From: JAGWRA01 sp035534615
GTDB taxonomy: Bacteria; Acidobacteriota; Vicinamibacteria; Vicinamibacterales; CAVVIG01
Length of the DNA: 64,000 nucleotides
Reading direction: 5' to 3'
NCBI GenBank assembly: GCA_035534615.1
Contig: DATLRO010000070.1
Location: 1 to 64,000 of the forward strand
The notes beneath the pieces are model-generated. The model had not been told where the DNA came from, made no database searches, and saw nothing but the letters and a program-made list of their open reading frames with translations. Positions 43,930 to 52,204 of this stretch are shown here, piece by piece (the first letter of the stretch is position 1; every line of letters begins with the position of its first letter). The position numbers were made by a program, and so were the translations under genes.

Positions 43930-45066
43930 TCAGGCGCGCGTCTGCAGGGCGTCGGCGAGCAGATCGGCCACGCGTCCGAGCGCCTCGTGCAGGTAGGCCG
44001 GCTGTTCGCCGTAGCCGATGCGCAAATAGCCGTCCATGCCGAAATGATCGCCCGGAACGACGAGCACGCTCTTCTCCTCGCGCAGGCGCGTGACCAGCGT
44101 TGTCGAATTGATCGCGTGGTGGTAGCGCACGTACACGATCGCGCCCGCCTCCGGTGGCACGTAGCTGAACAGCGACCCGCGGGACGCCAGCCAGTCGCGC
44201 ATGACCGGCCAGTTCGTCCGCAGGATGCCGCGCGTCCGCTCGAGCAGCTGCGCCCGGCGCTCCGGCTGCAGCGCGATGCGCGCCAGGTAGTCGCTGAGCG
44301 CGCCCGGGCAGATCGTCGTGTAGTCGTGGCGCATCCAGAGCTGAGCGATCAGATCGGGCGGCCCGGCGATCCAGCCGATGCGCAGCCCCGGCAGCCCGTA
44401 GGCCTTCGAGAGGCCGCTGGTGACGATCACGCGCTCGTAGCGCCCCCAGGCCGACGGCGTCTCGTGGCCGTCCAGCTCGGCGCCGCGGTAGATTTCGTCG
44501 GCGAGCAGCCAGGTGCCGTGGCGCGCCGCGATCGCGCAGATCGCGTCGACCTCCGCCTCCTGCAGCCGCGCGCCGGTCGGGTTGTTCGGGTTGCAGATGA
44601 CGATGAGCCGCGTCTGCGGCGTCACCAGCGCGCGGAGCTCGTCCAGGTCCGGCGCCCAGCGCCGCGGCCCCTCGACCGCGCGCAGCGGACAGGCGCGCAC
44701 CCGGCCGCCGAAGCCGCGTGCCAGTCCCCAGGTCTGCAGGTAGTTCGGCGTCACGATCACGACCTCGTCGCCCGGCGACACCAGGTGCCACGTGACGAGC
44801 AGGTTCGCTTCCGAGCCGCCGTTGGTGACCTCGAGGTGATCGGGCGTCGCCCCGGGATAGAGGCGCGCGATCGCCTCGCGCAGCGCCACCGTGCCGTTCG
44901 ACTGCGTGTACCCGATCCGCTGGCCGAGCAGCGCCTCCACCGACCCGCCGGCACCGACCAGATCGTGCAGCCGGAGCGGATGGACCCCGCTCTCCGAGAG
45001 ATTGAAGGAGACCAGGTTCTCGTACGTGGACTGCATCCGCTCCATGTCGAATTGTTCGATCTGCAT
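43930..45066 (-). CDS. class I/II PLP aminotransferase
   Basis: A 378-residue aminotransferase. Landmarks are VTNGGSEANLLVTWHLV, VICNPNNPTGARL, LADEIYRGAELDG and the PLP Lys in TSGLSKAYGLPGLRIGW. The substrate is not clear: the overall sequence recalls the aspartate/capreomycidine-type group within fold type I. GGAGG precedes the ATG. Position upstream of hom hints at amino-acid metabolism but the gap between them weakens an operon reading. Confidence 0.85.
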   Translation of the reverse strand: MQIEQFDMERMQSTYENLVSFNLSESGVHPLRLHDLVGAGGSVEALLGQRIGYTQSNGTVALREAIARLYPGATPDHLEVTNGGSEANLLVTWHLVSPGDEVVIVTPNYLQTWGLARGFGGRVRACPLRAVEGPRRWAPDLDELRALVTPQTRLIVICNPNNPTGARLQEAEVDAICAIAARHGTWLLADEIYRGAELDGHETPSAWGRYERVIVTSGLSKAYGLPGLRIGWIAGPPDLIAQLWMRHDYTTICPGALSDYLARIALQPERRAQLLERTRGILRTNWPVMRDWLASRGSLFSYVPPEAGAIVYVRYHHAINSTTLVTRLREEKSVLVVPGDHFGMDGYLRIGYGEQPAYLHEALGRVADLLADALQTRA

Positions 45067-45223
45067 CGTGCCTCCGCGGGCTGAGCTGTTCTCAGCAGTC
45101 TATCCGAGAACCGGGCGGTGACGCGCCGGACGCGGCTGCCGCCGGGCGGCTGTGTATACTGCGGAAAGCGGGCGCGAGACGGCCGGCAAGGCCGCCGGGC
45201 CGCGCCACACAAGGAGGGCGGCC

Positions 45224-45946
45224 ATGATCCTTCGTCGCGCGTTGCCAGTGGCGGGAGCGGTGGTCGCCGGCTGGCTCCTGGTGGCGGCCTCCCCGGCCCG
45301 CGCACAGACGAGGCCCGGGATCGATCGAGCCCCGGTGGTCGTCGCCGACGGGGAAGCGGTGATCCGCCGGGCGCCGGACCGCGCTTACGTGTCCGTGGCC
45401 GTCGAGTCGCGCGCCCCGCGGCCCGACGCGGCGCTCGCGCGCAACGCCGCCGTCATGACGACCGTGCAGCAGCGGCTGGCCGCCCTCGGCCTGCCGAAGA
45501 CGGCCGTGGAGACGCTCGCCTACAGCCTCGAGCAGGAGTTCGATTTCGTCGATGGCAAGCGGATCCCGAAGGATTACCTCGCGACGAACGTGATCCGGAT
45601 CACCCTGGACGACCTCGGTCGCGTCGGCCCGACGATCGACGCCGCCGTGCAGGCCGGCGCCGACCGCGTCCAGTCGATCCGGTTCGACCTGCGCGACCGC
45701 GAAGCGGTCGAGCGCGAAGCGCTGACGAAAGCGGCCGCCGACGCGCGCGCGCGGGCCCAGGCGGCCGCCGCCGGCGTCGGCCGCACCCTCGACCGGATCG
45801 TCCGGATCGACGCCACCTCGACGCCGTCGCCCCGCCCGACCGCATCCCCCCTGCTGCGGGCCGCCCCGGCCGCGGCCGACACGCCGATTTCGCCAGGCGA
45901 AATCGAGATCCGGGCGCGCGTCATCCTGACCGCGACGCTGAAGTAG
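45224..45946 (+). CDS. exported SIMPL-domain (DUF541) protein
   Basis: A 240-residue protein with a signal peptide (PVAGAVVAGWLLVAASPARAQ) and a SIMPL/DUF541 domain: VVVADGEAVIRRAPDRAYVSV, then a long helix and paired strands to LTATLK. Such periplasmic or envelope proteins are linked to stress or kinase signalling in other bacteria; function here is unknown. AAGGAGG lies six bases before the ATG. TATACT at 45155-45160 is a possible -10. Confidence 0.87.
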   Translation: MILRRALPVAGAVVAGWLLVAASPARAQTRPGIDRAPVVVADGEAVIRRAPDRAYVSVAVESRAPRPDAALARNAAVMTTVQQRLAALGLPKTAVETLAYSLEQEFDFVDGKRIPKDYLATNVIRITLDDLGRVGPTIDAAVQAGADRVQSIRFDLRDREAVEREALTKAAADARARAQAAAAGVGRTLDRIVRIDATSTPSPRPTASPLLRAAPAAADTPISPGEIEIRARVILTATLK

Positions 45947-46045
45947 CGGCCGGACGCGGGCGGTTTAACTCCCGGCGGTGGTTGCCGATCAAATACCAGC
46001 AGAGGGGGGCCGTCGGGCAGGGTGGCCCGGCGGCGAAGAGGCGCC

Positions 46046-46132
46046 ATGGTCCGTCGAAGCCTGCTCGTGGTCCTGCTGTCGCTCGTCGGCGCCGTCCTGT
46101 GGATTGTCGCGATCGAAGGCGGCCTGTTCTGA
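46046..46132 (+). CDS. possible 28-aa membrane peptide
   Basis: ATG behind GAAGAGG encodes MVRR followed by LLVVLLSLVGAVLWIVAI and a short polar end, fitting a one-pass membrane peptide with positive-inside N-terminus. It lies in the 250-base gap between the SIMPL gene and the convergent methyltransferase gene. No family is recognised and chance occurrence is possible. Confidence 0.3.
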   Translation: MVRRSLLVVLLSLVGAVLWIVAIEGGLF

Positions 46133-46198
46133 GCCGGCACGCCTCGCCGCGCGCGTGCCGCCTCCGTTGCGCATGGCCTCAGGCCTGCCGTCGCGGGA

Positions 46199-46840
46199 TC
46201 ATCGTCCTCCGGCCATCAGCCACGCCTTGACGGCGAGCAGCACGTAGCCTCCCCCGATGGCCAGCAGCGTGCCGCGCTCGCTGAACAGCGTGTCCCGCCA
46301 CGAGTACGCCGGCCGCGCGCTCAGCGCCTCGCCGAGCCGGCCGGGTGCCGGCCACCATCGCCCCACCCGCCTCGAGTACTCCTGATAGTCCGATCCCATC
46401 CGCGTCGCCAGCAGCGTTTCTTCCCACCGGACGATGGCGTGGTATTCGAGCGCGAGGAGTGCGAAAACCAGCGGCGCCATCCAGAGCAGGCCCGCGCTCA
46501 CCGTGAAGCCGAGCCAGATGCCGATATTGCCGACATAGAGCGGATTGCGGACCAGCACGAACGGGCCGCTCGCGACCAGGGCGCCGGTCCGGCCGCTGCG
46601 CGTCCGGGAAATGACGCCGATGTGCCGCACGGCCCAGAGACGCAGCCCCTCGGCGGCGGCGACCAGGACCGGTCCCGCGACGCCGATCAGCCGGATGTCG
46701 CGGCTCGCGTGCCAGGTGACCGCCAGCAGCGCCACGACGATCGGCAGCGGCAGCCAGCTCCGTCGCCGGAACAGCCAGTCGCCCGCCCGAACCCACCCGG
46801 ACGCCCCCAGGTTCCCCTCGCTCGCCGCCGCGTTGCCCAC
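46199..46840 (-). CDS. isoprenylcysteine methyltransferase/PEMT-like membrane protein
   Basis: A 213-residue protein with about five membrane helices. FVLVRNPLYVGNIGIWLGF and the later ALEYHAIVRWEE match the SAM-binding end of the isoprenylcysteine carboxyl methyltransferase/phospholipid methyltransferase group. The substrate is unknown in bacteria. The start is GTG 46840, six bases after a TATACT -10 (46852-46847), a leaderless-type arrangement. Confidence 0.75.
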   Translation of the reverse strand: MGNAAASEGNLGASGWVRAGDWLFRRRSWLPLPIVVALLAVTWHASRDIRLIGVAGPVLVAAAEGLRLWAVRHIGVISRTRSGRTGALVASGPFVLVRNPLYVGNIGIWLGFTVSAGLLWMAPLVFALLALEYHAIVRWEETLLATRMGSDYQEYSRRVGRWWPAPGRLGEALSARPAYSWRDTLFSERGTLLAIGGGYVLLAVKAWLMAGGR

Positions 46841-46866
46841 GGGGCGAGTATAGCTGCGGACCGGTC

Positions 46867-46887
46867 CTCGGGGCTCGGTGCTCGGCT
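46867..46887 (-). repeat. short heptamer-type repeat
   Basis: CTCGGGG, CTCGGTG, CTCGG, CTCG on the plus strand reads as GAG-type heptamers (CGAGCAC, CGAGCCC) on the minus strand. It lies in the divergent gap before the cysM promoter. Confidence 0.5.
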
Positions 46888-46901
46888 CGCGCCTTTGACT
46901 C

Positions 46902-46929
46902 TTGCGCCCGGCCTGCCCTCTGTTATAAT
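46902..46929 (+). promoter_or_regulatory. promoter of the cysM-mec-fusion operon
   Basis: TATAAT at 46924-46929 is a consensus -10, with a weak TTGCGC (46902-46907) 16 bases upstream. It leaves a leader of about 37 bases before the ATG. Confidence 0.5.
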
Positions 46930-46972
46930 TCCGACTGGATTGGTCGTATATCGCGACCCTGGCAGATGCTCC

Positions 46973-47935
46973 ATGGGCACCCTGACTTGTCCGGCTCCGG
47001 CCGTCGACCAGACCGTCCTCGACCTCATCGGTGAGACCCCGCTGCTGCGGCTGCGCCCGTTCGAGCGGGAACTGGCGGGGGTCGAACTGTACGCGAAGGC
47101 CGAGTGGAAGAACCCGGGCGGATCGGTCAAGGACCGGGCCGCACTCCGGATGATCACCGAGGCCGAAGCGGGCGGCCGCCTCGCGGCCGGCCGGACCATT
47201 CTGGATGCGACCTCGGGCAACACGGGTATCGGCTACGCGATGATCGGCGCGGCGCGCGGCTACCGCGTGCGGCTGTGTCTGCCGTCGAACGCGAGCCCCG
47301 AGCGGCAGCGGATTCTGCGGGCGTACGGCGCGGACGTCGTGCTCACGAGCCCGCTCGAGGGGACCGACGGCGCGATCCGGGAGGCGCGGCGCCTGTATGC
47401 GGCCGAGCCGGACCGCTATTTCTACCCGGACCAGTACAACAACGAGGCGAACTGGCGGGCGCACTACGACACGACCGGGCCGGAAATCATCCGGCAAACC
47501 GGCGGGCGGGTGACGCATTTCGTGGCCGGTCTGGGGACGAGCGGCACGTTCGTCGGCGTCGGCCGGCGGCTGCGGGCGTGGAACCCCGGCGTCCAGCTCT
47601 GTTCCTTCCAGCCCGATTCGCCGTTCCACGGCCTCGAGGGGCTGAAGCACATGGAGACGGCGATCGTGCCGGGGATTTACGACCGGGCGCTTGCCGACCG
47701 CGACCTGCGGATCGGGACGGAAGAGGCGTATCGGATGGTACGGCGGCTGGCCCGCGAGGCCGGCCTGCTCGTCGGGATCTCCAGCGGAGCGGCGCTGGCG
47801 GCCTGCCTGCAGGTGGCGCGCGGCCTGCACGACGCCGTCATCGTCACGGTGTTTCCCGACGGTGCGGAGAAGTACCTGACGGACCGGTTCTGGGACGCGG
47901 AGGAAGACGACGAAGGGGCGCCCGCGCGTGGCTGA
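46973..47935 (+). CDS. cysM: cysteine synthase, CysM-like
   Basis: A 320-residue fold-type II PLP enzyme. The PLP Lys is in KNPGGSVKDRAALRMI; ATSGNTGIGYAMIGAARGY binds the phosphate side; GISSGAALAAC closes the domain. Immediately downstream are a JAMM protease and a CysO-like/E1/rhodanese fusion. That is the set used with actinobacterial CysM to make cysteine from O-phosphoserine and a protein thiocarboxylate, so this route is more likely than free sulfide. The start of mec overlaps its end by eight bases. Confidence 0.88.
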   Translation: MGTLTCPAPAVDQTVLDLIGETPLLRLRPFERELAGVELYAKAEWKNPGGSVKDRAALRMITEAEAGGRLAAGRTILDATSGNTGIGYAMIGAARGYRVRLCLPSNASPERQRILRAYGADVVLTSPLEGTDGAIREARRLYAAEPDRYFYPDQYNNEANWRAHYDTTGPEIIRQTGGRVTHFVAGLGTSGTFVGVGRRLRAWNPGVQLCSFQPDSPFHGLEGLKHMETAIVPGIYDRALADRDLRIGTEEAYRMVRRLAREAGLLVGISSGAALAACLQVARGLHDAVIVTVFPDGAEKYLTDRFWDAEEDDEGAPARG

Positions 47936-48392
47936 TCAGCCGCTCGTGCTGTCGGGCGCCGTGTCGGCCGCCATCCGCGCGCACGGCGGCGAGGCGTATC
48001 CGCACGAATGCTGCGGCGCGCTGATCGGCCGGGACGGCCGGGTCACCGAGGCGTTCGCGCTGTCGAACACGACCGAGGAGGGGCCGCGGCGGCGGTTCCT
48101 GGTCCGGCCGGCCGATTACCGGGCCGCCGAGCAGCGGGCCTCGTCCATCGGCGCCGAACTGCTCGGGTTCTACCATTCCCATCCGGATCACCCGGCGCAC
48201 CCGTCGCAGTACGATCTCGATCACGCCTGGCCGTTCTTCGGCTACGTGATTGTGGCGGTGGCGGAAGGGCAGCCGGCGGCAATGACGGTCTGGTGGCTGA
48301 AGGACGACCGGTCGGCGTTCGACCCGGGACGTCTGATCGAGGAAGGCGGGGCGGCGGCGCTGGAGGACGCGGCGCCGGGCCGCCTGCGCTGA
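47928..48392 (+). CDS. mec: Mec-type JAMM/JAB metalloprotease
   Basis: A 154-residue zinc protease. The JAMM motif is complete: HSHPDHPAHPSQYD fits HxHx7SxxD, and an upstream Glu lies in YPHECCGALIG. Mec enzymes release the cysteine newly added to the end of the sulfur-carrier CysO. It overlaps cysM by eight bases and precedes the CysO-containing fusion by 26 bases, so it may also free the carrier domain from that fusion. The start is GTG. Confidence 0.9.
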   Translation: MADQPLVLSGAVSAAIRAHGGEAYPHECCGALIGRDGRVTEAFALSNTTEEGPRRRFLVRPADYRAAEQRASSIGAELLGFYHSHPDHPAHPSQYDLDHAWPFFGYVIVAVAEGQPAAMTVWWLKDDRSAFDPGRLIEEGGAAALEDAAPGRLR

Positions 48393-48418
48393 CGCACGAC
48401 GGGGGAGAACCGAACATC

Positions 48419-49873
48419 ATGGGCAACAGGATTCTGATTCCGACGCCGCTCCGGCCGTACACGGGCAAGCAGGACGCGGTCGAGGTGGAAGGCCGCACGG
48501 TGGCCGAGCTGCTGGCGGACCTGACGACCCGCTACGGGGCGCTGCGGCCCCATCTGTACAACGAGGCGGGGCAGCTCCGGAGCTTCGTCAATGTCTACGT
48601 GAACGACGAGGACATCCGGTATCTGGCGAAGGAACAGACGCCCGTGCAGCCGGGCGACACGATCAGCATCATTCCGTCGGTGGCCGGCGGCGCGGGCGAC
48701 GCCGCCGTCGCGGCAGAACCGCCAGCCCTCTCCAGGGACGAGGTCAAGCGCTACAGCCGGCACCTCATCATGCCGGAGGTCGGCATGGAGGGGCAGCAGC
48801 GGCTGAAGGCGGCGCGGGTGCTGTGCATCGGCGCCGGCGGCCTGGGCTCACCGGTGGCGATGTATCTGGCGGCCGCTGGTGTCGGGACGCTCGGGCTGGT
48901 CGATTTCGACGTCGTCGACTTCAGCAACCTGCAGCGCCAGATCCTGCACGGCACGCCGGACGTCGGCCGGTCGAAGCTGGCGTCGGCGAAGGACCGGCTG
49001 CACTCGCTGAATCCGGAGATCGAGATCCAGACGTACGAAACGGCGCTCTCGTCCGCCAATGCGCTGGGGCTCTTCGAGCCGTACGACATCATCGTCGATG
49101 GCACGGACAACTTTCCGACGCGCTACCTGGTGAACGACGCCTGCGTGCTGCTCGGCCGCCCGAACGTGTACGGGAGCATCTTCCGGTTCGAAGGCCAGGC
49201 GTCCGTCTTCGCGACCGAGGGCGGGCCGTGCTACCGCTGCCTCTATCCGGAGCCGCCGCCGCCCGGGCTGGTGCCGAGCTGCGCCGAAGGGGGCGTGCTG
49301 GGCGTCCTGCCGGGCATCATCGGCACGATCCAGGCGGCCGAGGCGATCAAGCTGATCATCGGCGCCGGCGAGCCGCTCATCGGGCGGTTCCTGATCTTCG
49401 ACGCGCTGCGGATGCGGTTCCGCGAGCTGAAGCTGCGGAAGGACCCCGACTGCCCGGTCTGCGGCGCGAACCCGACCGTACGCGCGCTGATCGATTACGA
49501 GCAGTTCTGCGGCCTCCGGCCGGCCGCCCCCGAGGCTGCGCAGGCGCCGGCCGCCATCGAAGAGATCACGCCGATCGCCCTGAAGGCGCGGCTGGATCGG
49601 GGCGACGACCTGCTGATCCTCGACGTCCGCGAACCGCAGGAGTACCGGATCAACCGGATCGCCGGGTCGGTGCTCATCCCGCTCGGCGACCTGCCGGCGC
49701 GCTTCGGTGAGCTGGAGGCCGACCGGGAGATCATCGCGCAGTGCAAGTCGGGCGTCCGGAGCGCCCGGGCGGCCGAGTTCCTGAAGTCGGTCGGCTTCAC
49801 CCGGGTCCGGAACCTGCAGGGCGGCATTCTCGGCTGGATCGACGCGGTCGATCCCGGCCAGCCGAAGTACTGA
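48419..49873 (+). CDS. CysO/MoaD-like carrier fused to MoeB-type E1 and rhodanese
   Basis: A 484-residue three-domain fusion. Residues 1-91 are a ubiquitin-like sulfur carrier ending SIIPSVAGG (Gly90-Gly91), but the chain continues. Residues about 101-345 are a ThiF/MoeB-type adenylyltransferase (RYSRHLIMPEVG, CIGAGGLGSPVAMYL, catalytic Cys in VPSCAEGGVLG, zinc pair DCPVCG). Residues about 380-484 are a rhodanese with the active loop CKSGVRS. A carrier needs a free C-terminal GG for thiocarboxylation, so cleavage after Gly91, perhaps by Mec, would be needed. Domains match the MoeZ pathway. Confidence 0.9.
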   Translation: MGNRILIPTPLRPYTGKQDAVEVEGRTVAELLADLTTRYGALRPHLYNEAGQLRSFVNVYVNDEDIRYLAKEQTPVQPGDTISIIPSVAGGAGDAAVAAEPPALSRDEVKRYSRHLIMPEVGMEGQQRLKAARVLCIGAGGLGSPVAMYLAAAGVGTLGLVDFDVVDFSNLQRQILHGTPDVGRSKLASAKDRLHSLNPEIEIQTYETALSSANALGLFEPYDIIVDGTDNFPTRYLVNDACVLLGRPNVYGSIFRFEGQASVFATEGGPCYRCLYPEPPPPGLVPSCAEGGVLGVLPGIIGTIQAAEAIKLIIGAGEPLIGRFLIFDALRMRFRELKLRKDPDCPVCGANPTVRALIDYEQFCGLRPAAPEAAQAPAAIEEITPIALKARLDRGDDLLILDVREPQEYRINRIAGSVLIPLGDLPARFGELEADREIIAQCKSGVRSARAAEFLKSVGFTRVRNLQGGILGWIDAVDPGQPKY

Positions 49874-49887
49874 CCCGATCGTCATGC

Positions 49888-49919
49888 GGCGGCGCGGCGC
49901 CTGCGGGTGCCGCGCCGCC
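49888..49919 (+). terminator. hairpin terminator after the cysM operon
   Basis: GGCGGCGCGGC, a ten-base loop, and GCCGCGCCGCC form a perfect 11-base stem starting 15 bases after the fusion gene's stop, followed by TT. Confidence 0.65.
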
Positions 49920-50014
49920 TTCATGCCTTCCCGTTTCCCACCTCACGTTCTCCAGTCCGCGTCGGCGGCCGCCATGGCCGGTCGACCGCCCAACCCCGGC
50001 GTGCGGCGCGGTGA

Positions 50015-50051
50015 AAATCGCCGACCGATTTCGCCCGCGGGACACTACAAT
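50015..50051 (+). promoter_or_regulatory. dyad and -10 element before the outer-membrane protein gene
   Basis: AAATCG-N5-CGATTT (50015-50031) lies just ahead of TACAAT (50046-50051), where an operator could cover the -35 region. The leader would be about 48 bases, and GGAAGGA precedes the ATG. Confidence 0.4.
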
Positions 50052-50104
50052 GAACGGCCCGGGTGTGCCGGAGAAGGTGCGCTCCCGCGTGGAAGGACGG
50101 ATGC

Positions 50105-51523
50105 ATGCGTCAGCGTGTCGCGATCTTCATCCTCTGTGCCCTGTGGACTCCGGCCGGCCTCGCCCGCGCGCAGGCGCGCGGGCAGAACGCCGCGGCGCTG
50201 GCGAACGGGCCGGTCGCGGCCGCGGCGGCGTCGGCCGGGTCGTCTTCCGGCGCGTCCTCGCCGTCCGCGTCGGGCTACGCGCTGCCCGACTCGCGGCGAC
50301 TGCACATTCGCGTCAGCTTCCTGGCCGGCTACGGCGTGGACGAGGCCCAGAACTCGCAGCTGGGGTTCGAGGGGCAGGGGGGCGTGGGCTGGGCGATCGT
50401 CGATCTCTTCGGCGCGATGACGGACCACCTCTCGTATCGGCTGGAGGTGAACCCGGTCAACGACACCGCGCCGCTGCCCGGCTGCGGCCAGCCCGGTTAT
50501 TTCTATCCGAACAGCCCGCAGAATCTCGGCCCGGTCGTCCGCTGCACCAGCGATGGACTCAGGCGGGTGGACGACTACAAGTTCACGGCGCTCGACCCGC
50601 TGGTCCAGCAGGGGCCGATCCGCCAGGCGTACGTGAATTACCAGCGCGGCGCGTTCGGCCTCCGCTTCGGCCGGTTCATCCTGCCGCTCGGGTTCAACTG
50701 GCAGAAGGCCGGCTCGTTCACCGCCAAGGACGCCACGCACATCCAGCGGATCGATGCCGAGGCGAGCTTCGGCGCGCAGCTGTCGCTGCAGCACCAGCGG
50801 GCGGACGGCACGCCGCTCGCCGCGGTGCACCTGGCGGCCGTCGCGGGAAGCGGGAACCGGTACCACGATTACGACTACTACTATTTCGTGAACGCCAGCG
50901 CCCATACGAACTCGTCGCTGACCGCCCTCGTCTCGGGCACCGTGTTCCCCGTCCGTGCGCTCGAGGTCCGGGCGGCCTACCAGTACGGCTACACCGGATC
51001 GAAGGTCGAGTCGGTGCCGAACTACTTCGCCGACAAGCACAACGACAAGGCCCTGGTCCTCAGCGCGCGGTACCGGCCGATTCCCCACGCGAGCGTGTTC
51101 GGCGAATACGCCCATTACGTGTGGGGCCCGACGCCCACCTCGGCGGCGCTCCTGGGGGTCGACCCGGCGCCGATCAACAAGAACGGCTACTACGTGGGCG
51201 GCGAAGGGTCGTATCCGGTGACCGGCGACCTGAAGCTCGGGGTGGTCGTGACCCGGGAGGAGCTGTCGCGCGACGATTCGCTGGTGAAGTACCTGGCGAG
51301 CCGGAATCTGTATGGCGTGTCGATGGGCAAGAAGGAACGCGACACGATCATCCGCGCGTATGCGACCTTCGGCCGGTACCTGACGGTGGCGCTGTACCGG
51401 ACCTGGCTGGACAATCCGTTCCCCTGGCTGTCGGGCATCGCCCCGGTGACCGGCCCCGGCCAGTACCAGAGCCGCGGCTCGAACCGGTGGGGCCTGGTGG
51501 TCCTCATGCAGTTCCCGTCGTAG
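50105..51523 (+). CDS. outer-membrane beta-barrel (porin-like) protein
   Basis: A 472-residue protein. A signal peptide (VAIFILCALWTPAGLARAQA) and an Ala/Ser-rich linker of about 40 residues are followed by a long series of alternating strands with aromatic girdles (YRLEVNPVND, AFGLRFGRFILPLGF, ALEVRAAYQYGYTGSK), ending in a WGLVVLMQFPS strand. Short-strand architecture and RFGRFILPLGFNW recall phosphate-selective porin O/P-like proteins. Substrate is unknown. ATG 50105 follows GGAAGGA. Confidence 0.78.
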   Translation: MRQRVAIFILCALWTPAGLARAQARGQNAAALANGPVAAAAASAGSSSGASSPSASGYALPDSRRLHIRVSFLAGYGVDEAQNSQLGFEGQGGVGWAIVDLFGAMTDHLSYRLEVNPVNDTAPLPGCGQPGYFYPNSPQNLGPVVRCTSDGLRRVDDYKFTALDPLVQQGPIRQAYVNYQRGAFGLRFGRFILPLGFNWQKAGSFTAKDATHIQRIDAEASFGAQLSLQHQRADGTPLAAVHLAAVAGSGNRYHDYDYYYFVNASAHTNSSLTALVSGTVFPVRALEVRAAYQYGYTGSKVESVPNYFADKHNDKALVLSARYRPIPHASVFGEYAHYVWGPTPTSAALLGVDPAPINKNGYYVGGEGSYPVTGDLKLGVVVTREELSRDDSLVKYLASRNLYGVSMGKKERDTIIRAYATFGRYLTVALYRTWLDNPFPWLSGIAPVTGPGQYQSRGSNRWGLVVLMQFPS

Positions 51524-51602
51524 CCCGGTCAGCCGCGCCGGCGGGCGAACGGGCCGGATCTGCAGCGGATGGGCCGAAGCGGGCGCCAAACGGCCCGTCG
51601 CG

Positions 51603-51652
51603 TTGACCTGCCAGGTCGGGCCCGGTAAAATAGGACTGTACCGGTCCTATTT
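51603..51652 (+). promoter_or_regulatory. promoter and Rrf2/IscR-type operator
   Basis: TTGACC (51603-51608) and TAAAAT (51626-51631), spacer 17, form a near-consensus promoter. AAATAGGAC-N7-GTCCTATTT (51628-51652) is a perfect nine-base dyad covering the start site and resembles type 1 IscR sites (ATA..GACT..AGTC..TAT). This indicates autoregulation of the operon. Confidence 0.75.
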
Positions 51653-51719
51653 CAAGGCGCTGGGGGCGGCTCACCGTACGCGGCAGGCGCGGACGGCGGG
51701 ATCGGCCCGGTTCCACATC

Positions 51720-52178
51720 ATGCTCAGGTTCTCCAAGAAGGCCGACTACGCCCTCATCGCGATGAAGCATCTCGTGCTGCGCGGCGAGCAGGCGACGAGC
51801 GCGCGCGAGATTGCCGAGCAGTACGGCATTCCGGTCGAGCTGATGGCGAAGGTGCTGCAGCGCCTCGCCCGGCGCGGCCTGCTCGTGTCGAGCCAGGGAA
51901 CGCGCGGCGGGTACAAGCTGTCGCGATCGCCGCGACTCATGTCGGTGGCCGACGTGATCCAGGCGATCGACGGCCCGGTGACGGTGACCGCCTGCTCGAC
52001 GACCGACGAGAAGTGCGAGCAGTACCACACCTGCAACGTCCGCGATCCGCTCTGGCGGATCAAGGAGCGCATCGTGACGGCGCTCGGCACCTGCAGCATC
52101 TCCGAGCTGGCGTCGGATGCGCCCGAGCCTGCCGCGCCGGCCGGCGCGCGCGCGGCCGTCTGGCATCCGCCCGTCTAG
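51720..52178 (+). CDS. iscR: Rrf2-family iron-sulfur regulator, IscR-like
   Basis: A 152-residue winged-helix regulator. MLRFSKKADYALIAMKHL opens it, ISR-type recognition is in IPVELMAKVLQRLARRGLL, and GTRGGYKLSRSP is the wing. Cysteines C92, C99 and C105 (CSTTDEKC...HTC) match the three cluster ligands of IscR, so it probably senses iron-sulfur status. It precedes iscS and an iscU-like gene. Confidence 0.88.
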   Translation: MLRFSKKADYALIAMKHLVLRGEQATSAREIAEQYGIPVELMAKVLQRLARRGLLVSSQGTRGGYKLSRSPRLMSVADVIQAIDGPVTVTACSTTDEKCEQYHTCNVRDPLWRIKERIVTALGTCSISELASDAPEPAAPAGARAAVWHPPV

Positions 52179-52204
52179 TCCACGGCCCGGGCCGGCCACC
52201 CACC

